Part shown: positions 31,991 through 42,599 of the stretch, in pieces
Position numbering within the stretch: position 1 is the first letter of the stretch
Layout: each line of letters opens with the position of its first letter
NCBI RefSeq assembly: GCF_000471905.2
Contig: NW_006494789.1
Span: 9,066,469-9,130,468 of the forward strand
DNA length: 64,000 bases
Direction of reading: 5' to 3'
Source: Amborella trichopoda
Lineage: Eukaryota; Streptophyta; Magnoliopsida; Amborellales; Amborellaceae
Position numbers and translations under genes: made by a program
The notes under the pieces: generated by a model
What the model saw: the letters and a program-made list of their open reading frames with translations, nothing else
The model's database searches: none
What the model was told of the DNA's origin: nothing

Positions 31991-32470
31991 TCATCATATA
32001 AGTGAAGCTCCATGGGGGATAGGTCTGTAGATGACAATCCAACCCCCTGGGGATAAAATGGTTAAGGCCATACACAAGTAGAGGGCTTAGATTGAGATGG
32101 TGGCCCAAAGAGGGATGGCAAACAGAAGCGGACTTCACTGAGGATTATGGGGTAAGTATGACTCCCTGAGGTGAAAGATGAGACTCAATGGAGAATAGGT
32201 TTATGGAAGGTAATCTGACTCCCTGAGGATAAGATAGTAAAGGAACAATGGTTTGGTGTGAGACAGACCCACTAGGGACTGAAGAAGTAGGAAGAACCCT
32301 TACTCCATTGGGGATAATGAGTTGCAATACGGGTGTGACTCCTACTAGGGATGAGGAACAGTGGCCCTCTCCTGATTCCATTGAGGATGACAGGTCAAGG
32401 CCTGGGTGCAACTCCACTGGGGATAACATGTCATCGCCTAGGTGCAATTTCACTAGGGATAGTCGTAGGA
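31991..32470 (-). repeat. Dispersed primer-site-complement repeats in B4 3'UTR
   Basis: Plus-strand words such as ACTCCACTGGGGATAAC (32,411), ACTCCATTGGGGATAAT (about 32,311), GACCCACTAGGGAC (about 32,267) and ACTCCCTGAGGATAAG (about 32,219) occur every 30-60 bp, roughly ten times. ACTCCACTGGGGA is identical to the core of the family B primer-binding site but lies on the strand opposite to the element's sense. The element RNA here is therefore complementary to its own primer site. Confidence 0.75.
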
Positions 32471-32589
32471 CACACATGGCAGTAGACTTGAACGGTTTCG
32501 GCACTGATGTGTCAGGCACCAACACAGGCGACGGTAACACACGTGGCGCTAACATGCATAGTGACGACACACGAGGTGGTAAACTTGAA

Positions 32590-32890
32590 AACATAGCCAG
32601 CGCAGGGCATAGCCGACACTAATTCTTGTGAACACAGTCAACACTGGGTCTTTGAGAACAAAGCCGACGCTAGGCTTTTGAGAACACAGTCGACGTTGGG
32701 TCATTAAGAACACAGCTGACACTGGGCCATTGAGAACACAGCCAGTGCTGTCATTGAGAACACAATCAACACTAGGGTTTTGAGAACACAGTCGGCGCTA
32801 GGTCATTAAGAACATAGCCGGTGTTGGGTCATTGAGAACATAGCCGGCACCGGGTCATTGAGAACACAGTCAGCGCTGGGTATAGGTTAG
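32590..32890. repeat. About 33-bp tandem repeat, first block
   Basis: Units of GAACACAGCCGACGCTGGGTCATT type recur about eight times. A diverged second block of the same repeat lies at 33,780-34,060, so the two flank the antisense promoter module. Confidence 0.8.
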
Positions 32891-33779
32891 TGTTTGGGCC
32901 TTGGGCCCAAGCCCAACCTGGTCTTAGTGTCTGTTGCTAGAGTTTGCATGGGCGGTGATAAGCCTTTGTTCAGACCTCAGGTCTGAGCCCAACCGGGTCT
33001 GGCCCATCATCATTTGACCTTCAAAGACCAGACTGGTATTCCTGGTTTGTTAGGGCAGGCACTCCAGGGAAGATTTTCCTATATAAGGGGACATACCCCT
33101 TTTTACCATTTTATCAAAGGTAGAACGACTAATTTTAATAGTGAGAGTAAGACAACTCCCGACAAGAATTCCGGTGAGCACATAGATCACTCGGGTGAGG
33201 TTTGCGGGAGTTTGTCAGCAAGCAAGAGAAGGTTCTGGATGAGAAGAGGGAGCATCGACGAGAACACAGGAGGTTGCAGAGCTCTATGGTCGAAGGTTAC
33301 GAGAAAAATAGGGGGTTCTTCTTGGACCTTCTGAGATTTCGACAGTGGTTTTGAGGGTTACAGAGATGGTAAAAGAGATCCAAGTATCCACAGCAGACTT
33401 CCGCTGGTTTTCGAGGTTTTTCGCCATGAAAAAGAAGAGAGAAAGGTGTCCCAGTCAATTTTTGATGGAAGAGGGGAGTTTCCCGATGAGAAATCGAGAG
33501 GCCGCAGGGAGGCAAAAGGTCAGTGACAGCGAACAGTCGCTGAGAGGTGAACGGTTGTGGGAAGATGCAAGGTCACTGGGAATTCAATCCGTTGCAGGAA
33601 GACGAGGGATCTCAGGAAGGTGCATAGTCACCGGGAAGACGAAGAGATTTAGGCAATCGAAGGGTCATAGGAGCTGAAGAGGCGCGGGGAGATGAAAGTT
33701 CTTAGGGAAGCTGGAGGATCACCATGACAAGCGAACACGCGCGGCGATAGAGGAGCAGTCGTTGTTAGTCCCTTGCTCA
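32891..33779 (+). promoter_or_regulatory. Antisense TATA module in B4 3'UTR
   Basis: The plus strand (antisense to B4) has CCTATATAAGGGGACA at 33,087-33,102, followed by TTTTTACCATTTTATCAAAG and a GA-rich leader. The opposite-strand copy B5 has the matching TCTATATAAGGGGGG and ATTTTTATTACTTTATCGAAG (complement of 41,675-41,725). The upstream block TCTGAGCCCAACC(A/G)GGTC(T/C)GGCCCAT is also shared. Conservation in both copies at the same 3'UTR position argues for an old component. It may drive an antisense ORF, known in some Tat elements, or be a trapped LTR of another family. Confidence 0.55.
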
Positions 33780-34060
33780 ATACAGCCAGAGTTAGTCCCC
33801 TAAAACATGCATCCAGCACTAGGCCTTATAAACACTGCCGACGCTAGGCCTTAGAAACACAGCCGACGTTATTCTTTGGAAGATGCTGCCGGTGCTGGTC
33901 TTTAAAAACACAGTCAACATTAGTCTTTAGAAGACAAGACCGACGCTGGGCCTTAGAAACACAGTCCATGCTAGCATTTAGGAAATACGGCCAGCACTGG
34001 GTTTTTTAGAAACACACCCGACATTAGCGTTTAGGAAACGCAATTGGAGATGATCTTTTG
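33780..34060. repeat. About 33-bp tandem repeat, second block
   Basis: Units of TTAGAAACACAGCCGACGTTAGTC type, about eight, diverged. Related to the block at 32,590-32,890. Confidence 0.72.
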
Positions 34061-34748
34061 CAGTGCTAGTCAGTGCCTTAGTCACACGTGGCTAGCAACA
34101 TGATGTGCTCGGTGTTGGTCGTGCACTACGGTTGTTGTTCACCCAATCCCTTGTTGAATGACGGTGAATCGTGTTCTGTTGTGATCGTACACGACGATGA
34201 CTTGGGTTGGCAAAGGGTGGTAACTAATGGTGAGGCTTGGCTTATGAAGCTTGTTGGAAGCCAAGTTCTCTAGCACAATTGTGAACTCCATGTTGATCTG
34301 TGGAAGGGTCCTCATTGTGAGCAGGATATGCTCTCCATCATAGGCCAGTTCCTTACCGAAGAAGTTTGCTATGTATGTTTGGTATACTCCAGCAAAGCGC
34401 TTCCACCTTCTCCTATTGTGAAGGCCAGTAACTATCGTGTCCTCGTCAGATGCAAGATCAACACTTCTGATACGAGAGTAATTTTTGGCCTGTTGGCTGA
34501 CTTGATTGCGTAGTCGGCTTGGTTTTTGTGATAGAGGTTTGTTTTAACAAAATGGAGGTTTGAGGTTGAGGTTTAGGAGGTGGCTAGGTATATGGAATCA
34601 ACGGCATCAGAAGGAATTGGAGGATGGGTGGATTGTCCAGGTTATTTGGGTGAGGAAGGAGTCTAGGGAGCTGGAGGATGGGTATATTGCTTGGAGTATT
34701 CGGGTAAGGGAGAAGTGGTTGACCAAGAAACTTCAAGATGCCTCGCTT
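34061..34748 (+). other. Unassigned segment between antisense module and B4 gag linker
   Basis: Two short plus-strand frames (34,088-34,273 and 34,274-34,513, the latter without an early ATG) lie downstream of the antisense TATA module. The longer piece includes SIIGQFLTEEVCYVCLVYSS and KASNYRVLVRCKINTSDTRV. I do not recognise either, and no second copy exists in the window for comparison. They could be the remains of an antisense ORF or of a captured host sequence. From 34,540 on, GGAGGATGGGT-type repeats appear before the gag linker starts at 34,749. Confidence 0.35.
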
Positions 34749-35700
34749 CTAAGGTGGAGGATGCAGCGTTTTCCCCGATCTCAGGCTCATTTGCCCTATG
34801 CTAGGTGATGCCTCTGATATTTGCACCATGTGACCGACTTCCTGAGAATAGATGTTCTGCCCTCCTAATTCTTTCAGCTTTTGCTCAAAGTTGGGCCCAA
34901 GAGGCCACTGCGGTCTCTTTGGCTTTGACCTATTGCACTTCTTTGTGGGAGAAGATGGATCTAACTTGGCTTGAGCCTCCACGGCGTTAGCAACTGTTAA
35001 GAATCTAGTTGCTTGGGCTAGTGTCTTTTTCAACCGCCTCCATTGCGTCTTACTTATATTAATTCCTTCAAGTTCTCTGTCAAGAGCCTCGAAGTCTGAA
35101 CAATTCAAGGTTCTATACTTGCAGGAGACATTGAAGAGGAGGGGGAAGAAGAAGAAAAAAATGAAAAAGGGTTAGTTGGTGAGGGACATTCCCCTCATCG
35201 AACCGATTTAGGTAGCGTTTTATATCATCACCAGAGTAGGATGTGTGCAGGGAGTCTTTTAGGTCTTTACCTTGCTTAGACCATTGGGGAGTGCTTTTAA
35301 CATCGCCACCCTCATTGTATGTTCCCCAAGTAGACGATGGCTCAAGGATATCCGCTTGGTGAGGTGAGGAAGGAAGGATGATCGTGCTGGGGATGAAGTC
35401 CTGTAAGGTCAGCAATGGAGGAAGAGGTCTAAGAAATTCTTGCTCGACTGGTGGTTGAGAGGTCTTGTTTGTCCGGTGAGTTGCCGTTGGTGTCCGTCTC
35501 CTCTTGGCTTTCATTGAAAGTTCTTTCGTCTCGCTAGGTTTATGAACATCCATAGCTTGATGAACTGCTTCTCGCCTTAAAGACTTGAGTTTGCTTCGCT
35601 CGTGGTGGACTATCCATTGCTGGAAAGTCGAGGGTTCAACAGAATCTGAATCATCATTACCCGGGTCTTGTGTCAGGAGGCCTTCTCGCACTGGTGGAGC
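34749..35700 (-). pseudogene. Post-gag linker, B4
   Basis: Two open pieces (35,691-35,113 and 35,108-34,749). The second has WRRLKKTLAQATRFLTVA and RSGKTLHPPP and is homologous to 14,309-14,641 of B2. The first is Pro/Ser/Thr-rich. No protease motif is visible. Downstream, where RT should begin, the sequence jumps into the 3'UTR. Confidence 0.65.
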
Positions 35701-37392
35701 AGTGACTTGGAATCTCTTTCTGAAACTTTACAAGGCCCTTGGCATCCTTGTGTTTTCTTTGTGAGTATATCATGGAAAGTGAAGCATTCGCTCAAGTCGT
35801 GGCCCCATATATGATGGTACGAGGAGCAATGGTTCTCAATTCTCTGAGCAAGGCGTCGGGGCTACCTTACTGGTTTTTGTGTGATGAGGCCTTCTTGAAG
35901 CATCATAACAAACACGATGTAAAGGAGATTGGGCGCTTCGTCTTCCTCTTGGACTGTCATTGTGTGGGAAGTTTCTACTACCCCAAATGCCTTCTTTAGA
36001 TCTTCAAGTTTTATTTGACCCTTCTTGATCAGGGCTTCGATGATGTCTTTTAACATGTAGCATTCCTCTGTGGGATGGTTTATCCTTCGATGATAAGGAA
36101 CAGTGAATCACATGGGCGTCGAGTTTAGCTTGATCAGGGAAATTCGTCTTGACAGCTCGATCATGTTCCGTTCGAGTAACAATCAGAGTAATGCAGGGAC
36201 CCATTCCTTTTCAAAGGGATAGAATTTATTCTTATGCCTGGTTCAATAATCATCTCGATTAAGGTTCACAGGTGGGGGTACCCGGTTGTATGACTGTTGT
36301 TGTTTACCTACCTGAGGCGCTTTCACTATGTTTACCTCTTTGGAGAGGTCCAAAGTTTGGGAGAGAACCTTCTTTGGGTCATTGACAGTGATGGCTACGC
36401 TGATTACTCCTTTCTGTTGGTTGCCCTGAGTATTGGTCCTAGAGTTACCATTGCCCTAGGTATTTCTTGAGCCTACAGACTATTGTCATGACCAATCGTG
36501 GTGGCATTATAGGCTTTCTATGCAGACCGATTTAGAGATCAGCTCTGATATGGAGGTATGATTGGAGGTTTCAACATGAAGGGCAATCTCAGATTGCATG
36601 TTTCCAACATAGGTTTGAACTGCTTTCTTCTCAAGCATAGGATTAGGATGGCGAGCAGCCAAATCTCTCCATCTTGCTATGAATTGATCAATGGGTTCAT
36701 CGAGTTCCTAGGTCAAAGTGAGATGCTCAATGGTTTGGACCTCTCTCTCGACTTCATAGAAGCGTTGGTGGAACAACTTCTCCATTTCCTCCCAAGTATG
36801 TACTGAGTTTGGGCGAAGCCGAGCATACCACTGAAAAGCCGGGCCATCAAGGGTAAATAAACTTACGGAGGAGGAGTCTCTCATCAGCTGTTGTCTCTCG
36901 ACATGTCACTTGGAAATGGGCGATATGCTGGTGTGGGGAGGTTGTACCATCGAACAGCGGAAACATCCCTTTCTTATAGTCTGAGGTAAACGAAACCTGG
37001 TTAATATAAGGGGAGTACGGCTTCTGGTAAAGCATTGCACCCTGCATTCCCAAAATTTGTCTGTTCTTTAGGTTATGGCTTATCATAACGTCGATGTCTG
37101 CTTGTGAGACGAAATGAGGGATGGAATTGTCCTGTGAAGCAGGTGGGGAAGGCTGTCTTGAAGGTGCATCATCTGAATGATGGAAGTTAGCTTCATGAGG
37201 GGATACATTGACTAGGGACCACGTGCTTTCCATGCGAGCAATCTTCTCCATCATTGCTTGCACCATCTGCTTGAACCTACTCATGTGTTCTTCCTGGTTG
37301 TTGTCAGGGTTTGTCACAACCATAACGCTAACCATTTCCTCAAAGCGGCCAGCCTTAGGTGCGGTCGAAGACTTCCAGGATTGGCTAGTCAT
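35701..37392 (-). pseudogene. Gag of B4, core preserved with one frameshift
   Basis: The longest family B gag. Open from 37,392 to 36,847: FEEMVSVMVVTNPD, KIARMES, DIDVMISHNLKNR, YQKPYSPYINQVSF, FPLFDGTTSPHQHIAHFQV. After a single-nucleotide frameshift near 36,855 it continues GPAFQWYARLRPNSVHTWEE and IDQFIARWRDLA, with an in-frame TAG at 36,708-36,710, then AVQTYVGNMQSEIALHVE and ISELISKSV. Two knuckle-like motifs follow: NHPTEECYMLKDIIEAL (36,080-36,030) and CSSYHHIWGHDLSEC (about 35,825-35,781). It builds the element's particle and is the reference for the deletions seen in B2. Confidence 0.85.
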
Positions 37393-38888
37393 GCGCTGTA
37401 GATCGGTCAGCAGGGACTCATCATACCTGGACTAGACTCGAGTCTTATTTGCTGATCATGTGAGGATCAGTTCTTGACAGTCTTGGGACCGTGGTTGCTG
37501 AGTGGTTGGGTCTTCTTTTACGACACTGACCACAGTGCAGGATTCACAGACTTCTTCTTCAAGGTTCTTCAGCTGAAGGGGGTAGAAGGGGTTAAGGTGA
37601 AGAGGGTCATCAGAGCTGGGTGCCTCGACAGTCTTGGTTGCTTCCCTGGTCAGAATTTGCAGACCCCTATCACGTTTAACATTTAAGCATTGATGAACCT
37701 CATGCTAGAACTATGATCGGGACTACGGCTGGTCGGCCTTTTTTGAGCAAGAAAGAGTCGTTTCCATCAGGTGAAGCAATGGGTGTGGGTCAGGAACTGG
37801 GGTCATCCTTGGCCGGGGAGGATAAAGGACTTGATGTCCAATCAGGTCTTTGCCCCCAGCCCCCTTATGGGATCTAAAGACATGACCGAGATGACGGACT
37901 GACTCAAGATGGTAATTTTAGGGAAGGTCTTCAAGTACCAGGGTTGGAGATGCTTGCCCAATAGAGGAGGAGCAGGTATCGACCCATGAGGGTGCCTGAC
38001 TCTATGAAGGCGACGCATGTGCACCCTTGAAGAAGGATCAAGGGTGACTTGGGGTCAGCCAGGGTAGGAATAAGTGGTCTAGCCTTAGGAAGCCGAGAAC
38101 TACGAGTAGGTGTGAGTAAGAGAATAGGTGGAAGAATGCCCCTTAAAGGGTGCACTAGTGTGTGTTTAGGGGGAAGACAAGGGGGTCGTCTTCCGTATAC
38201 TCGGGTTGGAGTGGCGATGGTGTTGCCCCGAATGGTGGGATGCACATGCATAAAGTGGACATGACCTGGCCTGAGGACGCTTGATCCTAAACACTAACTC
38301 GAGGTAGCATAAGGATTGCCTCGAGGTGTGGCTCTAGTGGATGACCTGTGCGAGAGGTGGAAGCTCCAGTGTCTCCTCCTTGTTGTCTTGAGCCTCTAAG
38401 CATAGAGACTCGTAGTGGTGCAGAAATGTGGGGGTAGCCTTATGGCGGCCCACCGTAGCAACGACAACTTCCTTAGCTTTTGCAGAAAGGGACTGGACGG
38501 CCTTCCGGTGTACCTCAGCAATACGACCGACAAGTGACTTGCCGGTGATAGGGTGCACGCTGTGAGTGGTAGCAGATGTGCAACTGATGTTGAGTACTTT
38601 GGAGGAGGTTCAACCAGAGCTAGAAGATGGATAGTTAGAGACTTTTACGTCCCTTCTCACATCTATCCAGGGTAAGACCTGGGAGCTAGACTCTGGTTCT
38701 TTGCTCAAAAGAAAAGTTGGGAACAAAGTTCGAGGAACTTGTTCCTGGGGGATGCTGCGAATACGGGGATGAGAAAATCCCCGATTCAGATATATGGGGT
38801 AAGAAACCCAGCAGCCATGTGTGTGCAAAAAAATAAAAAACAAAGGAGAGACTAGCCCAACAAGGACGATCTGACAAAGAGGTAGTAA
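37393..38888 (-). pseudogene. ORF1-like leader of B4
   Basis: Conserved pieces: GKSLVGRIAEVHRKA (38,545-38,500), GKHLQPWYLKTFPKITILSQ (near 38,000-37,900) and, near gag, a diverged RLESSPGMMSP segment (about 37,440). Each has a counterpart in B2 and B9. Frame changes and stops separate them. Function unknown. Confidence 0.5.
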
Positions 38889-38907
38889 ATCCCCTGTGGA
38901 GTCACCT
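38889..38907 (-). other. Primer-binding site, B4
   Basis: Minus-strand AGGTGACTCCACAGGGGAT, 3 nt (GCT) after the LTR end CATAACCA. It matches TGGCGACTCCACTGGGGAC with a few changes. Confidence 0.78.
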
Positions 38908-38910
38908 AGC

Positions 38911-39407
38911 TGGTTATGTGCCTCGATCTCGCCCTTCTGGTCGGGATGACCTTGTGGCACGTGTCTCGGGTTTCAGAGGAACCCGAGACTTGAGATCACA
39001 TTCTCGGGAACCTTGTTAGGAAATAAGGGAATGTATACCAACTGATGAGAGAGGAATTTAAGGTGGGTTTGGGACTTACTTGGGCTGGCTCGCACGGGCA
39101 CCCTCTTAGATCACAAAGAAAGCCCCCCAGTCCTTCAACTGGTTCAAAATCGCGAGCCTTGGCCTGTACCCTCCTATTTATGCAATCACACACACATGGT
39201 TAATTTACATCACAAGTGGGCCAAGTGACTCCACCTTGTCTTTGGGCGAATGCAAATAGGCATGCACATTCAAAAGAAGAAAAAGGATAAGAGGATAGAT
39301 GAAAGAAGAAGAAAGAGATATAATAGAGGAATGGGGAAGATAAGAATTTCACTAGGTGACTAAACTAACATAGTAGATAGACCAGGAAGTGATTGGCCTG
39401 TCGTGGT
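38911..39407 (-). repeat. Family B LTR copy L4 (inner end of B4 5' LTR)
   Basis: It starts TGGTTATGTGCC at 38,911 (LTR 3' end on minus) and matches 26,480-26,900 and 47,646-48,110. At 39,407 it is cut by the TGTTTGAAGAC start of a plus-strand LTR. The missing remainder is not found next to the insertion in this window. Confidence 0.82.
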
Positions 39408-40607
39408 TGTTTGAAGACATCTATCAGCACCTCGGGTCCCCGATGAAGAACAAAAAGAGAAGCTGATCAATAAAGCCTTGACATGCAGTGGAATTCTCTA
39501 CAGTCTCAGAATTACCTCAGAACGAGTCAGAATGTTCTTAAGAATTTTAAAAGGCCACCTACCACGTTTTGTCGCAATCTGACATGTCTAAGGCAGTGGA
39601 GACAAAGAAACAATTTCAAAAAAATCAACCTCTAGCACCCTGAAATGGACTCCGTAACTACTAAAACTATATTTTTGGTGCGTCAAATCGTTTTGGGACC
39701 ACCGTCATTAGATTCGGCATGGTTGAAAACCTCTATGTGTTAATTTTCGGCTTAATCGGGCACTCCAGGACAAAGTTATGGGTAAAATACCAAAAAGGAG
39801 TAGACCACACACTATTCTCGTGTGGCCTCTCTGCACCAAATCACCATTAAAGGTGAATGTTTTTACAATCTCGAGTAGTGCCTTTCGGAGGCAATATCTC
39901 ACTTGTCCCGAGTTGGATCACGCTCAAATTTTATGAGCATGTTAGTCTTGTTAAGACGAGCATTTCGATATGTGGCATGCCTCGTGACGATGGCCAAGCA
40001 AGGAGAAAAGCTAAAGACAAGTTGCCGATCCATGAAGAAAGTTATAGACAAAAATTAGCAGTGACACGTCTCGCTCAAGCAGACAAATCACGGCGCTCGC
40101 GTATTGGATTGACGCAAGACCAGTTCTATCACATGTGTAAGGTCTAGGGCTATCTTTCGTCATGGCACAAAATTGAGTTGCATTTGTTGCCACACGATCG
40201 TGACGGCATGCTTAGTGTGATCCAGCAAAGAAATCACAGAAAAACATCAAGAAATAAGCACACTATCGATTTGAAGTTTTCAAGATTCATCCAAATTTTA
40301 AGTCACATGATCGTGACTTAAAAACACAATCCATGGCTCGAAGTTGGTATCAAATCGATCACTATGCCGAGCCCTACAAGAAAACAATCTTTCAGACAAA
40401 TAGGCACCAGAGCAACCCTGGATCATTCTCAAAAGATCATGCACGTTCTAGGACAGCAGCAATGATTGTTTTGAAATTCCATGAATTGTTCGGTAGGGGC
40501 AAAATAATTATTTTACACCCATTTTTTAAATTTCTTTTAATTCAAAATAATTATAATTATCATCAATTGAGATAGATTTTGGACATCCACCCATGTTGGG
40601 GCCCAAT

Positions 40608-40617
40608 TATATAAATA
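40608..40617 (+). promoter_or_regulatory. TATA box of LTR L5
   Basis: TTATATAAAT preceded by CCACCCATGTTGGGGCCC, with AATAAA at 40,690-40,695. Confidence 0.75.
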
Positions 40618-40734
40618 CATGCCTAATTGTAAAGGGTTTTGGGTTGGTTCTCTGGCTGACCTAATTCCCCCTCAGACTTTCAATTGATCAATAAAGTTCA
40701 TGTTTTTGCTTGGATTTCATGGGTGTGTCTTGGA

Positions 40735-40945
40735 GAGAGAGAGAGAGGAGAGATAAGAAAAGGGTCTGTACCCTTCGATACGGTAATTTTCTCTCTTCTC
40801 ATCTGTCGCTTTCTCTCTCCTCCTCTCTTCTCTATCTCTTTCTCTCTCCTCCTCTCATCTATCTCTCTCTCATCTTCTCTCTCTTACTTCCTCTCTCTTT
40901 TCTTTCTTCTTCTTTTCATGGCTTTTCTCTCTTCTTCTCTATGAA
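40735..40945. repeat. CT-rich low-complexity tract in L5
   Basis: A (GA)n start followed by almost uninterrupted CTCTC/TCTTC on the plus strand, which is the element sense strand. The equivalent tract in L6 is at 46,246-46,400. Confidence 0.85.
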
Positions 40946-41235
40946 CACGCATTGTTGTGGCAGAGCTATGCATGTCATCTTCTTCCTTCTCTCTTTCTAA
41001 CCCACACGACGACGGCAGTGCTGTGTGTGTCCCATTCTCTCTGTTTCTTCTTCCTCTCGATCTTTCTCTCTGTTCCTCTCTGACTAAATGTCAATGACGA
41101 TGGCAGCACCATGAACAAACCTCTCTGTCTATCTTCTTCTCTATCTCACACACATGGCGATGGCAACACCATGTGTGTTTTCTTCTCTCTCTTCTTCTCT
41201 ATCTCACAGACACAGTGATGGCAAAGTCGTTTCAC

Positions 41236-41935
41236 ATGTGTAGAGTGACAGTCGTTCACCCCACGATAGTTCGCCTTTCTATGGCTGTTTGCTTTCTCCT
41301 TGACCCTTCAGTTTCTCGTCAGGGACCACTTCCCAACGTCGAAAAACACTTTCGTTCACCATTGCTACTCTCCCACTACTCCCCGATGACGAAAAACCAC
41401 TGGGAATGACTCGGGAGTTCACCGAAATGTTCAGCAGCCCTCACTTGTCTCTCTCCCACCTGTCCGGTGATTGAGAAATCCTGTCAGAATACCTCTGCAA
41501 CTCGTCGACATTCTCCCTTCTTCACCAAAACTCTTTCTTCCTCAATAGAAACCTCGACGCTCCCCTGCAAACTCCTACTGACACCCTTTCAAAGCTGCTA
41601 AACTTATCAGAATACCTGCGCGCTCATTGGAAGTTCGCACCGGAATTCTCTTCTCTCTCGCTGTTAAAACTCTCACTTCGATAAAGTAATAAAAATGGGG
41701 TCTTCCCCCCTTATATAGAAGACGGTTCCCCAAGGTACCCCTCACAATGAAAGAATACTAGACAGGTCCCTGAAGGCCAAGCAGTAATGGGCCGGACCTG
41801 GTTGGGCTCAGACCCGAGGCCCAAAATAGAGGCTTATCACCGACCGTGCAATGCCAAGCACCAGCCTTCAGATGGGCTGGACTAGGTCCTTCTCAGACCC
41901 GAGGCCCGAATAGAGGCTTATTGCTGCCCGTCACT
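41236..41935 (-). promoter_or_regulatory. Antisense TATA module in B5 3'UTR
   Basis: On the minus strand (antisense to B5), TCTATATAAGGGGGG lies around 41,711-41,725, downstream of GGTCTGAGCCCAACCAGGTC (about 41,800). It is the homologue of 32,891-33,779 in B4 and keeps promoter spacing and the following ATTTTTATTACTTTATCGAAG. The remainder (41,236-41,660) is a diverged leader sharing TCGACGAG...TTGCAGAGG words with 33,254-33,280. Confidence 0.55.
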
Positions 41936-42240
41936 AACACCACATGCAACCAATGTTGAACGTAGGCTAACGCTGCATGCAACCAATGTTGAATGCAGGC
42001 TAATGCCGCTTGCAACCAATGCCATGCATACTAGCGCTATGCACATCTGTGCCATTGCCGCCTATGATCACTCCCGTGCATGCCAGCGCCGCTCGTGCTA
42101 GTGCTATGTGCACCAATGACTGTCATCGTATATGTTGCTGTTGTCCGTGGCTAGCGTCGTGCATGTCTGAACATGATCATCACTAGAAGTATTCTACCAC
42201 TATATCTAGCGGAGTTGCATGAAGCCATAACCACTGTCAT
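41936..42240. repeat. About 34-bp repeat in B5 3'UTR
   Basis: Units of GCATGCAACCAATGTTGAA(T/C)G, AGGCTAACGCT recur at 41,943, 41,973 and 42,009 and degrade into CGCTATGCAC/CCAATGAC words. It takes the place of the 33-bp array of B4 but the sequence is unrelated by eye. Confidence 0.6.
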
Positions 42241-42570
42241 CCCTAGTCGAGTTTCATCGAGGCCGTTCCACCTAGGCCATGACTAATCATCCCCAATGGA
42301 GTCAAGAGCAGGCCACTGTCCCTCATCCCCAATAGGAACTATACTTGTATTACATCCCATTGATCCCCAATAGAGTTAAGGTCGTGCTTACCCCTTCAAT
42401 CCCCTGTGGGTTAGTCACATACCAAGCTATCTTATTCCCATTACCTTCCATGAGCCTATTCCCCATGCAGTTCCTTAGAGAGTCACATTTGTCCCCTAAT
42501 CCCCAGTAATTCTGCTTCCCATCTAAAAGCCCAACTATCATTTTACCACTAAGGAGTCAAATTACTATCC
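42241..42570 (+). repeat. Primer-site-complement repeats in B5 3'UTR
   Basis: In the sense strand TCCCCAATGGAGTCA (42,290-42,304), ATCCCCAATAGAGTTA (about 42,364), ATCCCCTGTGGGTTAGTCA (about 42,400) and related words recur. They are near-complements of the family primer site (complement GTCCCCAGTGGAGTCGCCA). This is the opposite-strand homologue of 31,991-32,470, so the orientation relative to the element is the same in both copies. Confidence 0.72.
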
Positions 42571-42599
42571 ACAGACCTATCCCTCATAAAGTTTTACCT

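Larger units (their letters stand above)
26450..39407 (-). mobile_element. Family B copy B4: gag-only deletion derivative
   Basis: Minus-strand order: start of 5' LTR (39,407-38,911; the rest displaced by insertion of B5), primer site, ORF1-like leader, gag, post-gag linker, then directly 3'UTR (34,540-29,970) and 3' LTR (29,969-26,450). RT, both RNase H domains and integrase are missing. It would depend on proteins from another copy. Confidence 0.8.
39408..41235 (+). repeat. Family B LTR copy L5 (truncated 5' LTR)
   Basis: It starts TGTTTGAAGACATCTATCAG and contains U3, TATA (40,608), AATAAA (40,690) and a CT-rich tract, then three 58-bp hairpin units (41,096-41,215) before it is lost. U5 and primer site are absent. 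The right limit is approximate, set where the 3'UTR module homologous to 33,680 begins. Confidence 0.8.

Noticed and set aside
32248-32622. 124-residue plus-strand frame in the B4 3'UTR
   Set aside because: It runs through the primer-site-like repeats and the homologous B5 stretch has no equivalent frame.
33014-33677. Functional antisense protein gene in B4
   Set aside because: The frames are not shared in readable form with the B5 homologue, so only the promoter-like module is reported.
34274-34513. Host gene exon in the unassigned segment
   Set aside because: Too short, with stops at both ends and no recognised domain. Kept only as an unassigned segment.
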